Source: Sorangium sp051521495 (GTDB lineage Bacteria > Myxococcota_A > Polyangia > Polyangiales > Polyangiaceae). From it: 64,000 bases of DNA. The DNA lies in contig NZ_CP150355.1 of NCBI RefSeq assembly GCF_051521495.1, positions 5,208,001-5,272,000 on the forward strand, written 5' to 3'. A program made the translations under genes and the position numbers. Below are positions 48,498 to 55,063 of the stretch, in pieces (the stretch's first letter is position 1; each line of letters opens with the position of its first letter). The notes below the pieces were generated by a model, which saw nothing but the letters and a program-made list of their open reading frames with translations, was not told the DNA's origin and did no database searches.

Positions 48498-48503
48498 AGC
48501 GTA
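48498..48503 (-). promoter_or_regulatory. -10 element (TACGCT) of response regulator 1
   Basis: On the minus strand TACGCT runs from 48503 to 48498 and predicts +1 at 48491, three bases before ATG 48488. Confidence 0.45.
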
Positions 48504-48530
48504 ACATTCGCGCGCCGGGCGGAGACGCCC

Positions 48531-48547
48531 GTTAACCGTTGCTTAAC
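48531..48547. promoter_or_regulatory. OmpR-type direct repeat GTTAAC-N5-CTTAAC
   Basis: GTTAAC (48531-48536) and CTTAAC (48542-48547) share TTAAC with an 11-bp period, one helical turn, as OmpR/PhoB-family regulators need. The centre is about 48 bp upstream of the predicted start of response regulator 1. Confidence 0.55.
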
Positions 48548-48630
48548 ATGGATGCAGCGGGCATGCGGTAGCGGGCGTGCGGCCGCGAGCGTTGCACGAG
48601 CACCGAGGCTCCCCGCCGCGCTCGCGGGAC

Positions 48631-50001
48631 TCACGCCCCCTCCCCCGCCTCCGCCGGCAGCGCGATCCGCGCCGTCGTCCCCTCGCCCACCCGGCTCTCG
48701 ATCTCCAGCCGGCCGCCGTGCGCCTCCACGATCCGGCGCGCCAGCACCAGGCCGAGGCCGACGCCGCCGGTCGCGCGGGTGCGGCTCCGGTCGCCCCGGA
48801 AAAAGGGGCGGAAGAGGTTGGGCAGATCCTCCTCGGGAATGCCGGCGCCGCGATCCTCCACCTCGATCACCGCGGCGCCGCTCTCAACACGGGCGCAAAG
48901 GCGCACGGGCGCGTCGGGATCCGAGTACTTCTGCGCGTTGTCGAGGAGGTTGTCGATCGCCCGCCGCAGCAGGGCTCGATCGGCCGTGAGCGACGCGGGC
49001 CTGTCGAGATCCACCACGAGGGCGAGCTGTCGCTCGGGGGAGCGCGTGCGAAAGCGGGTCGCCGCGCCCTCGACGAGCGCGCCGAGATCCATCGGCGCGC
49101 GCTCGAGGCGCGGGAGGCCGCCCGGAGCGATCGCGAGATCCAGCCGCGCGGCGGTGAGCACGTCTCCGACCAGCCGCTCGAGCTCGCCCAGATCCTCCGC
49201 GATCTCGCCGAGGTAGCCGCGGACGCGCTCGGGATCGCCCTCGCTCGCGAGATCCAGCGCCACCCGGATCCGCGAGAGGGGCGTGCGGAGCTCGTGAGAG
49301 ACGTTGGCGAGCAGCTCCTTCTCGGCGCGGCGCAGGACGACCAGGCGATCGGCCATCTCGTCGAAGGAGCGGGCGAGATCGCCGATCTCGTCCTGCCGCG
49401 CGATGGCCGAGCGCTCCTCGAGCCGGCCCGCGCCGAAGGCCTGGGTCACCGCGCGCAGGCGCTCGATAGGACGCGCCACGGATCGCGCGAGCGGGATGGA
49501 TCCGACCGCGAACACCAGCAGGACGGCGAGGAAGGCGACCACCGCGGGCGTGGGGCTCGGGGCGGGCATGACGTGTCCGGTGATCGCGTGGCCGACGTGG
49601 CGGCCGCCGACGACGAAGGCGACAGCGTGCCTGTGCAGGGGCTCGATAGGCAAGGTGACGCCGGGCTCGAGGCGCGCCGCCTCCTCGGCGGGGAGCGGTG
49701 GCAACGGGGGGTGGACGTTGGTCGCGATCAGCGCGCCGCGCGTGTCGTAGAGGGACAGCTGGATGTCCAGGCGGTCCCGGACGGCGGCGATCTCGCGCTC
49801 GAGGCGCGCCGGATCGCCGGCGGAGAGGGCCGCCTGGTCCACCACCCAGGTGACCATCCCGTAAAGCCGCTGGTCCATCGCGGGGCGCGCCATCAGCTCC
49901 AGCACCAGGAAGACCGAGGCGCCGGCGAGGAGGATGAGGAGCAGACCGTGGAGATAGACCCGGACCAGAAAGCGGCGCAGCGCGCGGCCGATGCGGCTCA
50001 C
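48631..50001 (-). CDS. Sensor histidine kinase (two-component system 2)
   Basis: The 456-residue protein has two membrane helices (about 15-36 and 152-172), a periplasmic region with several His (PLHRHAVAFVVGGRHVGHAI, near 121-140), a HAMP domain, His237 in NVSHELRTPLSRIRVALDL, N box NLLDNAQKY, VEDRGAGI and GGVGLGLVLARR. The cytoplasmic half closely resembles the kinase at 46383 (FRPFFR.DRSRTRATGG shared). The His-rich sensor region differs, so it may sense a metal or another signal. It overlaps the stop of its regulator by 4 nt (ATGA). Confidence 0.93.
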   Translation of the reverse strand: MSRIGRALRRFLVRVYLHGLLLILLAGASVFLVLELMARPAMDQRLYGMVTWVVDQAALSAGDPARLEREIAAVRDRLDIQLSLYDTRGALIATNVHPPLPPLPAEEAARLEPGVTLPIEPLHRHAVAFVVGGRHVGHAITGHVMPAPSPTPAVVAFLAVLLVFAVGSIPLARSVARPIERLRAVTQAFGAGRLEERSAIARQDEIGDLARSFDEMADRLVVLRRAEKELLANVSHELRTPLSRIRVALDLASEGDPERVRGYLGEIAEDLGELERLVGDVLTAARLDLAIAPGGLPRLERAPMDLGALVEGAATRFRTRSPERQLALVVDLDRPASLTADRALLRRAIDNLLDNAQKYSDPDAPVRLCARVESGAAVIEVEDRGAGIPEEDLPNLFRPFFRGDRSRTRATGGVGLGLVLARRIVEAHGGRLEIESRVGEGTTARIALPAEAGEGA

Positions 50002-50711
50002 GGGTCCACCTCGTCGTCGGCGAGCACGTAGCCGGCGCCCCGCACGGTCTTGAGCAGCCGCGGTCGCTTCGGGTCAGTCTCGAGCTTCTGCCGGAGGCGC
50101 GAGATGCGGACATCGATGGAGCGATCGAATGCCTCCTCCGCGGCGCCCTTGGCCAGATCGAGCAGCTGCTCGCGGGTGAGCACCCGCCCCCGGCGCTCGG
50201 CCAGCACGCGGAGCAGCGTGAACTCGTAGGCGGTGAGCGCGAGCTCCCGGCCGCCCAGGGTGGCACGCAAGCTGCCGGAGTGGAGCACCAGAGGGCCCAC
50301 GCGCAGCACCCGCGGCCCCGAGGTGACCTGGCCGCGGGCGCGGCGGACCATGGCGCGGATACGCGCGAGCAGCTCGCGCGAGGAGAAAGGCTTGATGAGG
50401 TAATCGTCCGCGCCCATCTCCAGGCCGAGGACGCGATCGGCCTCTTCGGCCCGGGCCGTCACCATGAGGACCGGCACGTCGGAGCCCTCGCGCAGGGCCT
50501 GGCAGACCTCGAGGCCGCTCCGGCGCGGGAGCAGGAGGTCGAGGATGATCACGTCGTGGCCGCCGCGCCGGCCCTCGCGCAGGCCGGCCTCGCCGTCGGC
50601 GGCGTGGGTGATCGAGACGCCGTGCTCCTCCAGGTACTCGCGGGTGAAGCGGGCGAGGCGCTCGTCGTCCTCGACGAGGAGGGCGCGGATCGGAGGCTCC
50701 AGGGTATCCAT
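49998..50711 (-). CDS. OmpR-family response regulator (two-component system 2)
   Basis: The 237-residue protein has a receiver domain with EDD, Asp58 in VIILDLLLPR and Lys in YLIKPFSSRE, followed by a winged helix ending LLKTVRGAGYVLADDEVDP. It is paralogous to the regulator at 47781: the stretch EQL.DL..G.A.EAFDRSIDV.IS.LR.KL is shared. ATG 50711 is supported by TATCTT upstream (expected +1 50715); a longer frame to 50918 is shadow. It is probably transcribed with the downstream kinase. Confidence 0.92.
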   Translation of the reverse strand: MDTLEPPIRALLVEDDERLARFTREYLEEHGVSITHAADGEAGLREGRRGGHDVIILDLLLPRRSGLEVCQALREGSDVPVLMVTARAEEADRVLGLEMGADDYLIKPFSSRELLARIRAMVRRARGQVTSGPRVLRVGPLVLHSGSLRATLGGRELALTAYEFTLLRVLAERRGRVLTREQLLDLAKGAAEEAFDRSIDVRISRLRQKLETDPKRPRLLKTVRGAGYVLADDEVDP

Positions 50712-50721
50712 TCGAGATCCG

Positions 50722-50727
50722 AAGATA
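50722..50727 (-). promoter_or_regulatory. -10 element (TATCTT) of response regulator 2
   Basis: On the minus strand TATCTT runs from 50727 to 50722 and predicts +1 at 50715, four bases before ATG 50711. Confidence 0.45.
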
Positions 50728-50916
50728 GCCCCGGGCGGGGCGGGGCGAGCCGCCTGAAACACTCCGACACAGTCCAGCAACGATGCCCACATGGCGGGCG
50801 GCCATCGTTGCGGGCGGGCCGGGCGGACGTGGAACGCCTTCGTGAGGAGAGCGGCCTTCCTCCTCTCGATCACCGGCGTCGCCGGCCGCGCAAAGAAGGC
50901 GCCAAGGAGGACTGAC

Positions 50917-52512
50917 ATGGTTCACGCTCGATTTCTGCGATGGGCGGCAGGGCTTCCGGCCCAGGCCGCGCCGCTCGGCCGCTCGGAGCGACTCATGGTG
51001 AGAGACATGGGAACGGACTCCGCCTCTTCGGGCCGGGGCAGCAGGGGCGCCAGAGGGCTCTCGCCCATCGCGCTCTTGCTCGCCCTCGTCCCGGCATCGT
51101 GCACGAAGACGACCGATGATGCGCAGGCCGACACGGGCACGCACGCGGGAGAGCATGCCCTGTGCGGCGTACCCTACGATCCAGATCCGCGCGACGCGAC
51201 GATGACCGGGGAGCCCATCCGGATCACCACGAACGAGGGCGACCCGGACGATCCCGCGGACGACCAATACGACCTGCAGTTGCCTCAGGAGATGGTCGAC
51301 TGGCTCGAGGAGCAGAATTGGGTGCAGGAGCACGGCGACTGGCACAACATCCGGCGCTGGGATCTGGGCTGCAAGCAGGTCGGCCCAGGAGGCAATTGCG
51401 AGAGTGCCGAGGTCATGGCAGCGCGTGGCTTGTGGCGCGCCGAGATCCAGGAAGGCGAGCCCGGCGACGGCTATGCGTTCCTCGTGATGCATCGCCACAT
51501 GATCCGTGGATTCAAGGAAGCGTTCCCCAAGCACGCCGCCATCATCAGCGGCTTCAAGGAGGTGCCGCTGACCCAGGACGATCCCGAGAACCCGCTGCCG
51601 TGGGTCGACATCCGCTGGAGCGAGGACCAGCTGGCAGCGATCGCGCTCCTGCAGGACATCGAGAACAACCTCGATCTGTTCGAGAGCGAGGACGACTTCG
51701 GAAAATGGATCCAGCTGGGAGACGGCGGGTTCCCGCCGGGGGGTCCGGGCGGGTTTCCGCCGGGGGGTCCTCCCGGCTTTGGCGGCGGACCGGGCGGGAG
51801 CGACGATGGAACGGGTGGGAGTGGCGGAGCGGGCGGCAGCGACGGAACGAGTGGAGGTGGTGGCGGAACGGGTGGGAGCGGTGGCGGAACGGACGATTCC
51901 GGCCGTCCTCCGGGCAGCATCCACGGCGGGCTGCACTCGCAGTGGGCCGTGCCAGGCTCGCCGTACAACCTGGTCAACAACAACGTCAATGTCGTCCTGG
52001 TGTCCTTCTGGCGGCTGCATGGCTGGATCGACGACATGTGGGAGCGCTATCGGGTCGCGAAGGGCATCGGAGAGGACGACGCGAGTTACAACGCCGAGAT
52101 GATCGCCCAGTGCGAGGAGATGCATGCGCTCGGCCACGCGGCGCCGCCGTCCAGCGGCCCGACGACCACAGAAACGGGCGTGTTCGCGGAGAGGGTGGCG
52201 CCCATCCTGAATGCATACTGCACCGGCTGCCACGGCGCTGTGGCTGCTTCCCAGGGGCTGGTGCTCAGCGATGTCGCCCCCTCCAAGGTGCGCGAAGCCC
52301 TGGTCGGAGTGACGGCCACCGAGGTCGAACTGCCGCTGGTCGATCCGGGCTCCCCCAGTACGAGCTGGTTGTTCCGCAAGCTGACTGGAGACTTTAGCGA
52401 CATCGAATGCACCGAGTGCGACACGACGATGCCCCCCGCCGGCGCGAAGCCCACGGACGAGGAGATCCAGACAATCCGCGCCTGGATCGAGGCGGGCGCC
52501 ACCGCGGAGTGA
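50917..52512 (+). CDS. Secreted tyrosinase-like protein with C-terminal cytochrome c domain
   Basis: The 531-residue protein has a hydrophobic export signal near residues 50-66 (SPIALLLALVPASC, possible lipid anchor). Residues about 110-400 resemble the tyrosinase central domain: DWHNIRRWD, VMHRHMIRGFKEAFPKHA, GGLHSQWAV and VSFWRLHGWIDDMWERYR, where LHG stands for the usual LHH of copper site B. A Gly/Pro/Ser-rich insert (about 270-330) separates the halves. Residues about 430-531 are a planctomycete-type cytochrome c domain (APILNAYCTGCHG, then TTMPPAGAKPTDEEIQTIRAWI). ATG 50917 has AAGGAGGAC 6 nt upstream. Copper oxidase activity is uncertain. It is followed by an intradiol dioxygenase gene. 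Confidence 0.75.
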   Translation: MVHARFLRWAAGLPAQAAPLGRSERLMVRDMGTDSASSGRGSRGARGLSPIALLLALVPASCTKTTDDAQADTGTHAGEHALCGVPYDPDPRDATMTGEPIRITTNEGDPDDPADDQYDLQLPQEMVDWLEEQNWVQEHGDWHNIRRWDLGCKQVGPGGNCESAEVMAARGLWRAEIQEGEPGDGYAFLVMHRHMIRGFKEAFPKHAAIISGFKEVPLTQDDPENPLPWVDIRWSEDQLAAIALLQDIENNLDLFESEDDFGKWIQLGDGGFPPGGPGGFPPGGPPGFGGGPGGSDDGTGGSGGAGGSDGTSGGGGGTGGSGGGTDDSGRPPGSIHGGLHSQWAVPGSPYNLVNNNVNVVLVSFWRLHGWIDDMWERYRVAKGIGEDDASYNAEMIAQCEEMHALGHAAPPSSGPTTTETGVFAERVAPILNAYCTGCHGAVAASQGLVLSDVAPSKVREALVGVTATEVELPLVDPGSPSTSWLFRKLTGDFSDIECTECDTTMPPAGAKPTDEEIQTIRAWIEAGATAE

Positions 52513-52602
52513 CGCGCGCCGGGCGGCCAGGGGCCACCAGGCGTTCTTCTCTCAGCGGCGGCGCTGACTGCCACGAGACGTCGGATGTTCCAGGAGGAAG
52601 AG

Positions 52603-53598
52603 ATGAAAGACGAGATGGATCAGAGAAAAGCGCCACGTGCCGTCACGCGGCGCGATGTTCTTCATAGCCTCGGTATCGCCCTGTCGGTGATGCCCCTTGC
52701 CAGCCTCGGCGGATGCGGCGACACGAGATCGAGCGGCACCGGCGGCTCGGGCGGGACCGGCGGCTCGAGTGCGACGGGCGGCGCCGGCGGCACCGGAGCG
52801 ACGGGCGGAACCACGAGCACCGGCGACTGGGCGAGCGGCGGCACGGCATCGATGTCCGGCGACTATCCAGATCCCTTCGCGGACGACCTCGGCACCACCT
52901 GTGCCATGACCTGCGCGCTCATGCTCGGGCCCTGCTATGCGGAGACAATCGAGCGAAGGGACATCAGCGAGGGGTACCCGGGCCTGCCCGTCCGGCTGGC
53001 GCTCCGCGTCGTCGACGAGTCCTGCGAGCCTGTCGAGGGCGCTTCCGTCGATATCTGGCACACCCGCAATGCAGGCCTGTATTCTGGCAATGACGCGGTG
53101 GATATGTGCACGTCCGATGACGCCGACGCCGAGTCGCACCGTTACTTCCGCGGCGTGCAGACGACCGGCGCCGACGGCCGGGTCGACTTCGACACCTGCT
53201 ATCCGGGGTGGTACAAGGGGCGCGCCGTCCACATCCACTTCACCCTGCGGGTCGGAGGTCAGGAGTACCTCACGTCCCAGCTCTTCTTCCCCGAGGATCT
53301 GACCGCGAAGCTCTTCGCCGAGCACGCGGACTACAAGGAGTTCGGGCAGCCGGACACGAGCAACTCGGCAGATGGCATCTACGCGGGTGACGGGGCCCTG
53401 CTCTCGACCGCACTCCAGCCCGACGGCGCGCTGCTCGCGTGGAAGGTGCTCGTGATCCGCTCGTCGCTGGAGGAGACGCTCTGCGGCGACCCCGACGGCC
53501 CGGCCGGCTTCGGCGGTGGCCCGCCCGGCGCCGGAGGTGGTCCGCCCGGCGCCGGAGGTGGCCCGCCCGGCAGCGGTGGCGGCCCGCCCAGCGGCTGA
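52603..53598 (+). CDS. Exported intradiol ring-cleavage dioxygenase-like protein
   Basis: The 331-residue protein has a twin-Arg type signal (TRRDVLHSLGIALSVMPLASLGGCG), possibly lipidated, a Gly/Thr-rich spacer and a dioxygenase domain. The Fe(III) ligand pattern is visible: Tyr in LGPCYAETIERRDI, then Tyr and two His in CYPGWYKGRAVHIHF. VEGASVDIWHTRNAGLYSG is the usual strand region. The C-terminus is a (GGGPPGA)n tail. Family members cleave catechols between the hydroxyls; export suggests an extracellular aromatic. ATG 52603 has an AGGAGGAAG site; ATG 52585 lies before it and is less likely. It probably forms an operon with the tyrosinase-like gene 90 bp upstream. Confidence 0.85.
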   Translation: MKDEMDQRKAPRAVTRRDVLHSLGIALSVMPLASLGGCGDTRSSGTGGSGGTGGSSATGGAGGTGATGGTTSTGDWASGGTASMSGDYPDPFADDLGTTCAMTCALMLGPCYAETIERRDISEGYPGLPVRLALRVVDESCEPVEGASVDIWHTRNAGLYSGNDAVDMCTSDDADAESHRYFRGVQTTGADGRVDFDTCYPGWYKGRAVHIHFTLRVGGQEYLTSQLFFPEDLTAKLFAEHADYKEFGQPDTSNSADGIYAGDGALLSTALQPDGALLAWKVLVIRSSLEETLCGDPDGPAGFGGGPPGAGGGPPGAGGGPPGSGGGPPSG

Positions 53599-53698
53599 GC
53601 CGCAGCGACCCGTCGCGTCGAGCAAGCGGGATGCAGGGGCCTCGGGGAGGAGCTCGCGAAGACGGCGCTTGCCGGATCGGCAGGGGTGCGCTGATCAC

Positions 53699-53959
53699 GG
53701 TGCGGCGCTCGCCGATGTCGCCGCGTTCGCGCTGCCCGGCGGGCGCATCCTCGCGGTGGGCTCCGAGGCCGGCGAGGACGGGCTGACGCGCAGCTTCCTT
53801 GTCGACGTCGCGGCGGCGCAGGTCGAGGAGCTACCGCTGCGGGAGCCGCGGCGCGGCGCGACCGTGGTGCCCGCGCCGAACGGGACGCTCGCGGTCCTCG
53901 GCGGGGTCCACGCGGACGGGACGCCGGCGCTGACGATCGAGACGTTCTTCCCGGAGTGA
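53699..53959 (+). pseudogene. Truncated second copy of the 3' end of the kelch-like lipoprotein gene
   Basis: From about 53717 to the stop at 53959 the sequence repeats codons for the last 80 residues of the lipoprotein at 35441 (AAFALPGGR...LTIETFFPE). The 5' part, signal peptide and a start are missing. Six of the seven mismatches in 53726-53963 are synonymous and the other is Val to Ile. The fragment was therefore under selection for most of its divergence and was truncated recently. It marks the right edge of the 17-kb bracketed block. Confidence 0.88.
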
Positions 53960-53963
53960 GCGG
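53726..53963 (+). repeat. Direct repeat, right copy
   Basis: It is 97% identical to 36611-36848 in the same orientation, at an offset of 17,115 bp. Confidence 0.9.
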
Positions 53964-53968
53964 TCCGC

Positions 53969-54002
53969 GGAGGCTGTCGACAGCCTCCGGGTTGAGTTTT
54001 TT
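53969..54002 (+). terminator. Intrinsic terminator with perfect 20-bp palindrome
   Basis: GGAGGCTGTC/GACAGCCTCC (53969-53988) is self-complementary over 20 bp and is followed by GGGTTGAG and six T (53997-54002). It ends the truncated lipoprotein copy and was probably the native terminator of that gene. Confidence 0.7.
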
Positions 54003-54010
54003 CTCTCCTC

Positions 54011-54043
54011 GGAGGCTATCGACAGCCCCGGGTTGAGTTTTTT
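54011..54043 (+). terminator. Second, degenerate copy of the terminator
   Basis: GGAGGCTATCGACAGCCCC (54011-54029) and GGTTGAG plus six T repeat the preceding 34 bp with three changes, at a 42-bp period. The stem is weaker. It looks like a tandem duplication. Confidence 0.6.
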
Positions 54044-54052
54044 CGGTAGTGC

Positions 54053-54303
54053 TTAATTTTGAGCAACGGGCCCCGGGTCGCCTTGACGGTCGATCTGGTG
54101 CATGAGCCACGCGCGTAGCTCCCCTTGTTCTCTACGTCCCACCCGTCCGCCTCCATCCGGTCGATGTGTGCAAGGTGCACCGCTGGGTCGACCTGCACGG
54201 CCATGTTGCCGGCATCCTCGGCGAGCCAGACGCCCGCCTCCAGGAGTTCCAGCAGCTTCGTGACGTAGAAGCCGCGGTTTTCGCGGCCGAGGCGCACACG
54301 CAT
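54053..54303 (-). pseudogene. Frameshifted small gene, unknown family
   Basis: From ATG 54303 the frame reads RVRLGRENRGFYVTKLLELL, then AGVWLAEDAGNMAVQVDP and AHIDRMEADGWD, which looks like a real protein, then turns into low-quality sequence. Starting near 54133 another frame continues plausibly as REQGELRAWLMHQIDRQGD and PGPVAQN with a TAA at 54053. Loss of one base in TCTAC (54131-54135) would explain this. The restored protein would be about 83 residues. It follows the small ORF at 54329 on the same strand. The family is not recognised. Confidence 0.5.
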
Positions 54304-54328
54304 GCGTCAGCAGCGTGCGCTCCGATGG

Positions 54329-54517
54329 TTATCGCTCGCGGAGAGCGATCTCGAAGACACTGGACACGTCGTCGCTCGCCGGCGATGCCACGACCGCAGC
54401 CGCGACGATCTGCCCTGTTTCGCGGTCGATCATCCCGGACGCGAAGTGGAGTACGTATGCCTCAGCGACCAACCTTAGGTCTGCGAGCATGACCATTTCA
54501 CCAACGGCTGGCACCAT
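54329..54517 (-). CDS. Small hypothetical protein
   Basis: This 62-residue ORF (MVPAVGEMVMLADLRLVAEA, then YVLHFASGMIDRETGQIVAA and VFEIALRER) has balanced, protein-like composition unlike the Arg/Pro-rich shadows of the region. The start is either ATG 54517 or an upstream codon near 54571. It precedes the frameshifted gene by 25 bp. Codon use is less GC-biased than in neighbours, which could mean an acquired or decaying fragment. No family was recognised. Confidence 0.4.
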   Translation of the reverse strand: MVPAVGEMVMLADLRLVAEAYVLHFASGMIDRETGQIVAAAVVASPASDDVSSVFEIALRER

Positions 54518-54665
54518 GAAACCGCCCTGGCGTGGCCGATGGTGCTCTCTGCGACCTGCCCTCTCGGTCACAACGCGTCAGCGTCCCACACAGGTCGTGT
54601 CTCCGCGTGTTTGCCCTCCAGGTTCCAGACAGGTCCTGGCCGGCGGTCAAGCCGTGAACGTGACT

Positions 54666-54692
54666 GACCAGCGGTCAACAGACCGTCTGGTC
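54666..54692. other. Hairpin GACCAG-GGTC ... GACC-CTGGTC
   Basis: GACCAG (54666-54671) pairs with CTGGTC (54687-54692), and GGTC (54673-54676) with GACC (54681-54684) around an AACA loop. There is no T-run. It may be an operator or a remnant of a structured RNA. Confidence 0.35.
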
Positions 54693-54762
54693 GGCCATCG
54701 GTCGGCCGCTCCGACTCGCACGCGGCTCATCCGCCGCCACCTTGATGACAACATCGCAAAAT

Positions 54763-54798
54763 GTTGCAGGTGATGCAGATGGGTTGCAGATGATGCGG
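54763..54798. repeat. Imperfect 16-bp direct repeat, 20-bp period
   Basis: GTTGCAGGTGATGCAG (54763-54778) and the copy at 54783-54798, with TTGCAGATGATGCGG at its core, differ at three positions. A spacing of two helical turns would suit a regulator upstream of the 55064 gene. Confidence 0.4.
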
Positions 54799-55063
54799 GC
54801 TACGCAAACAATGCAATGACGAACGAGCCGCCCGGGGAGCCGGCCACCTGTGTCCGATACACAGGATCTTCATCTGCACGCCTTGACATGCCTGCGTGAG
54901 CGGCGCGACCATCGACGGATATTTGTCTTGGGCTTTCGCAGCGACGCACGCCGCACACCGCCTCGTACCCAGCGCTCGTGACCGTGGGTCACCACGGCTC
55001 CGGCCTTGCGCACGGCGAGGCCTTGCGCGGCTGACGACAACGTCTGTCAGGGAGAACCTCTGC

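Larger units (their letters stand above)
54572..55063. other. 492-bp region without a supported gene
   Basis: It contains a strong hairpin (54666-54692) and an imperfect 16-bp direct repeat with a 20-bp period (54763-54798). Its upstream position to the large lipoprotein gene at 55064 suggests regulatory DNA. The frames crossing it are shadow-like. Confidence 0.5.

Noticed and set aside
36611..53963. Transposon or integrase-driven island
   Set aside because: No transposase, integrase, tRNA gene or terminal inverted repeats are present; only the direct repeats support mobility.
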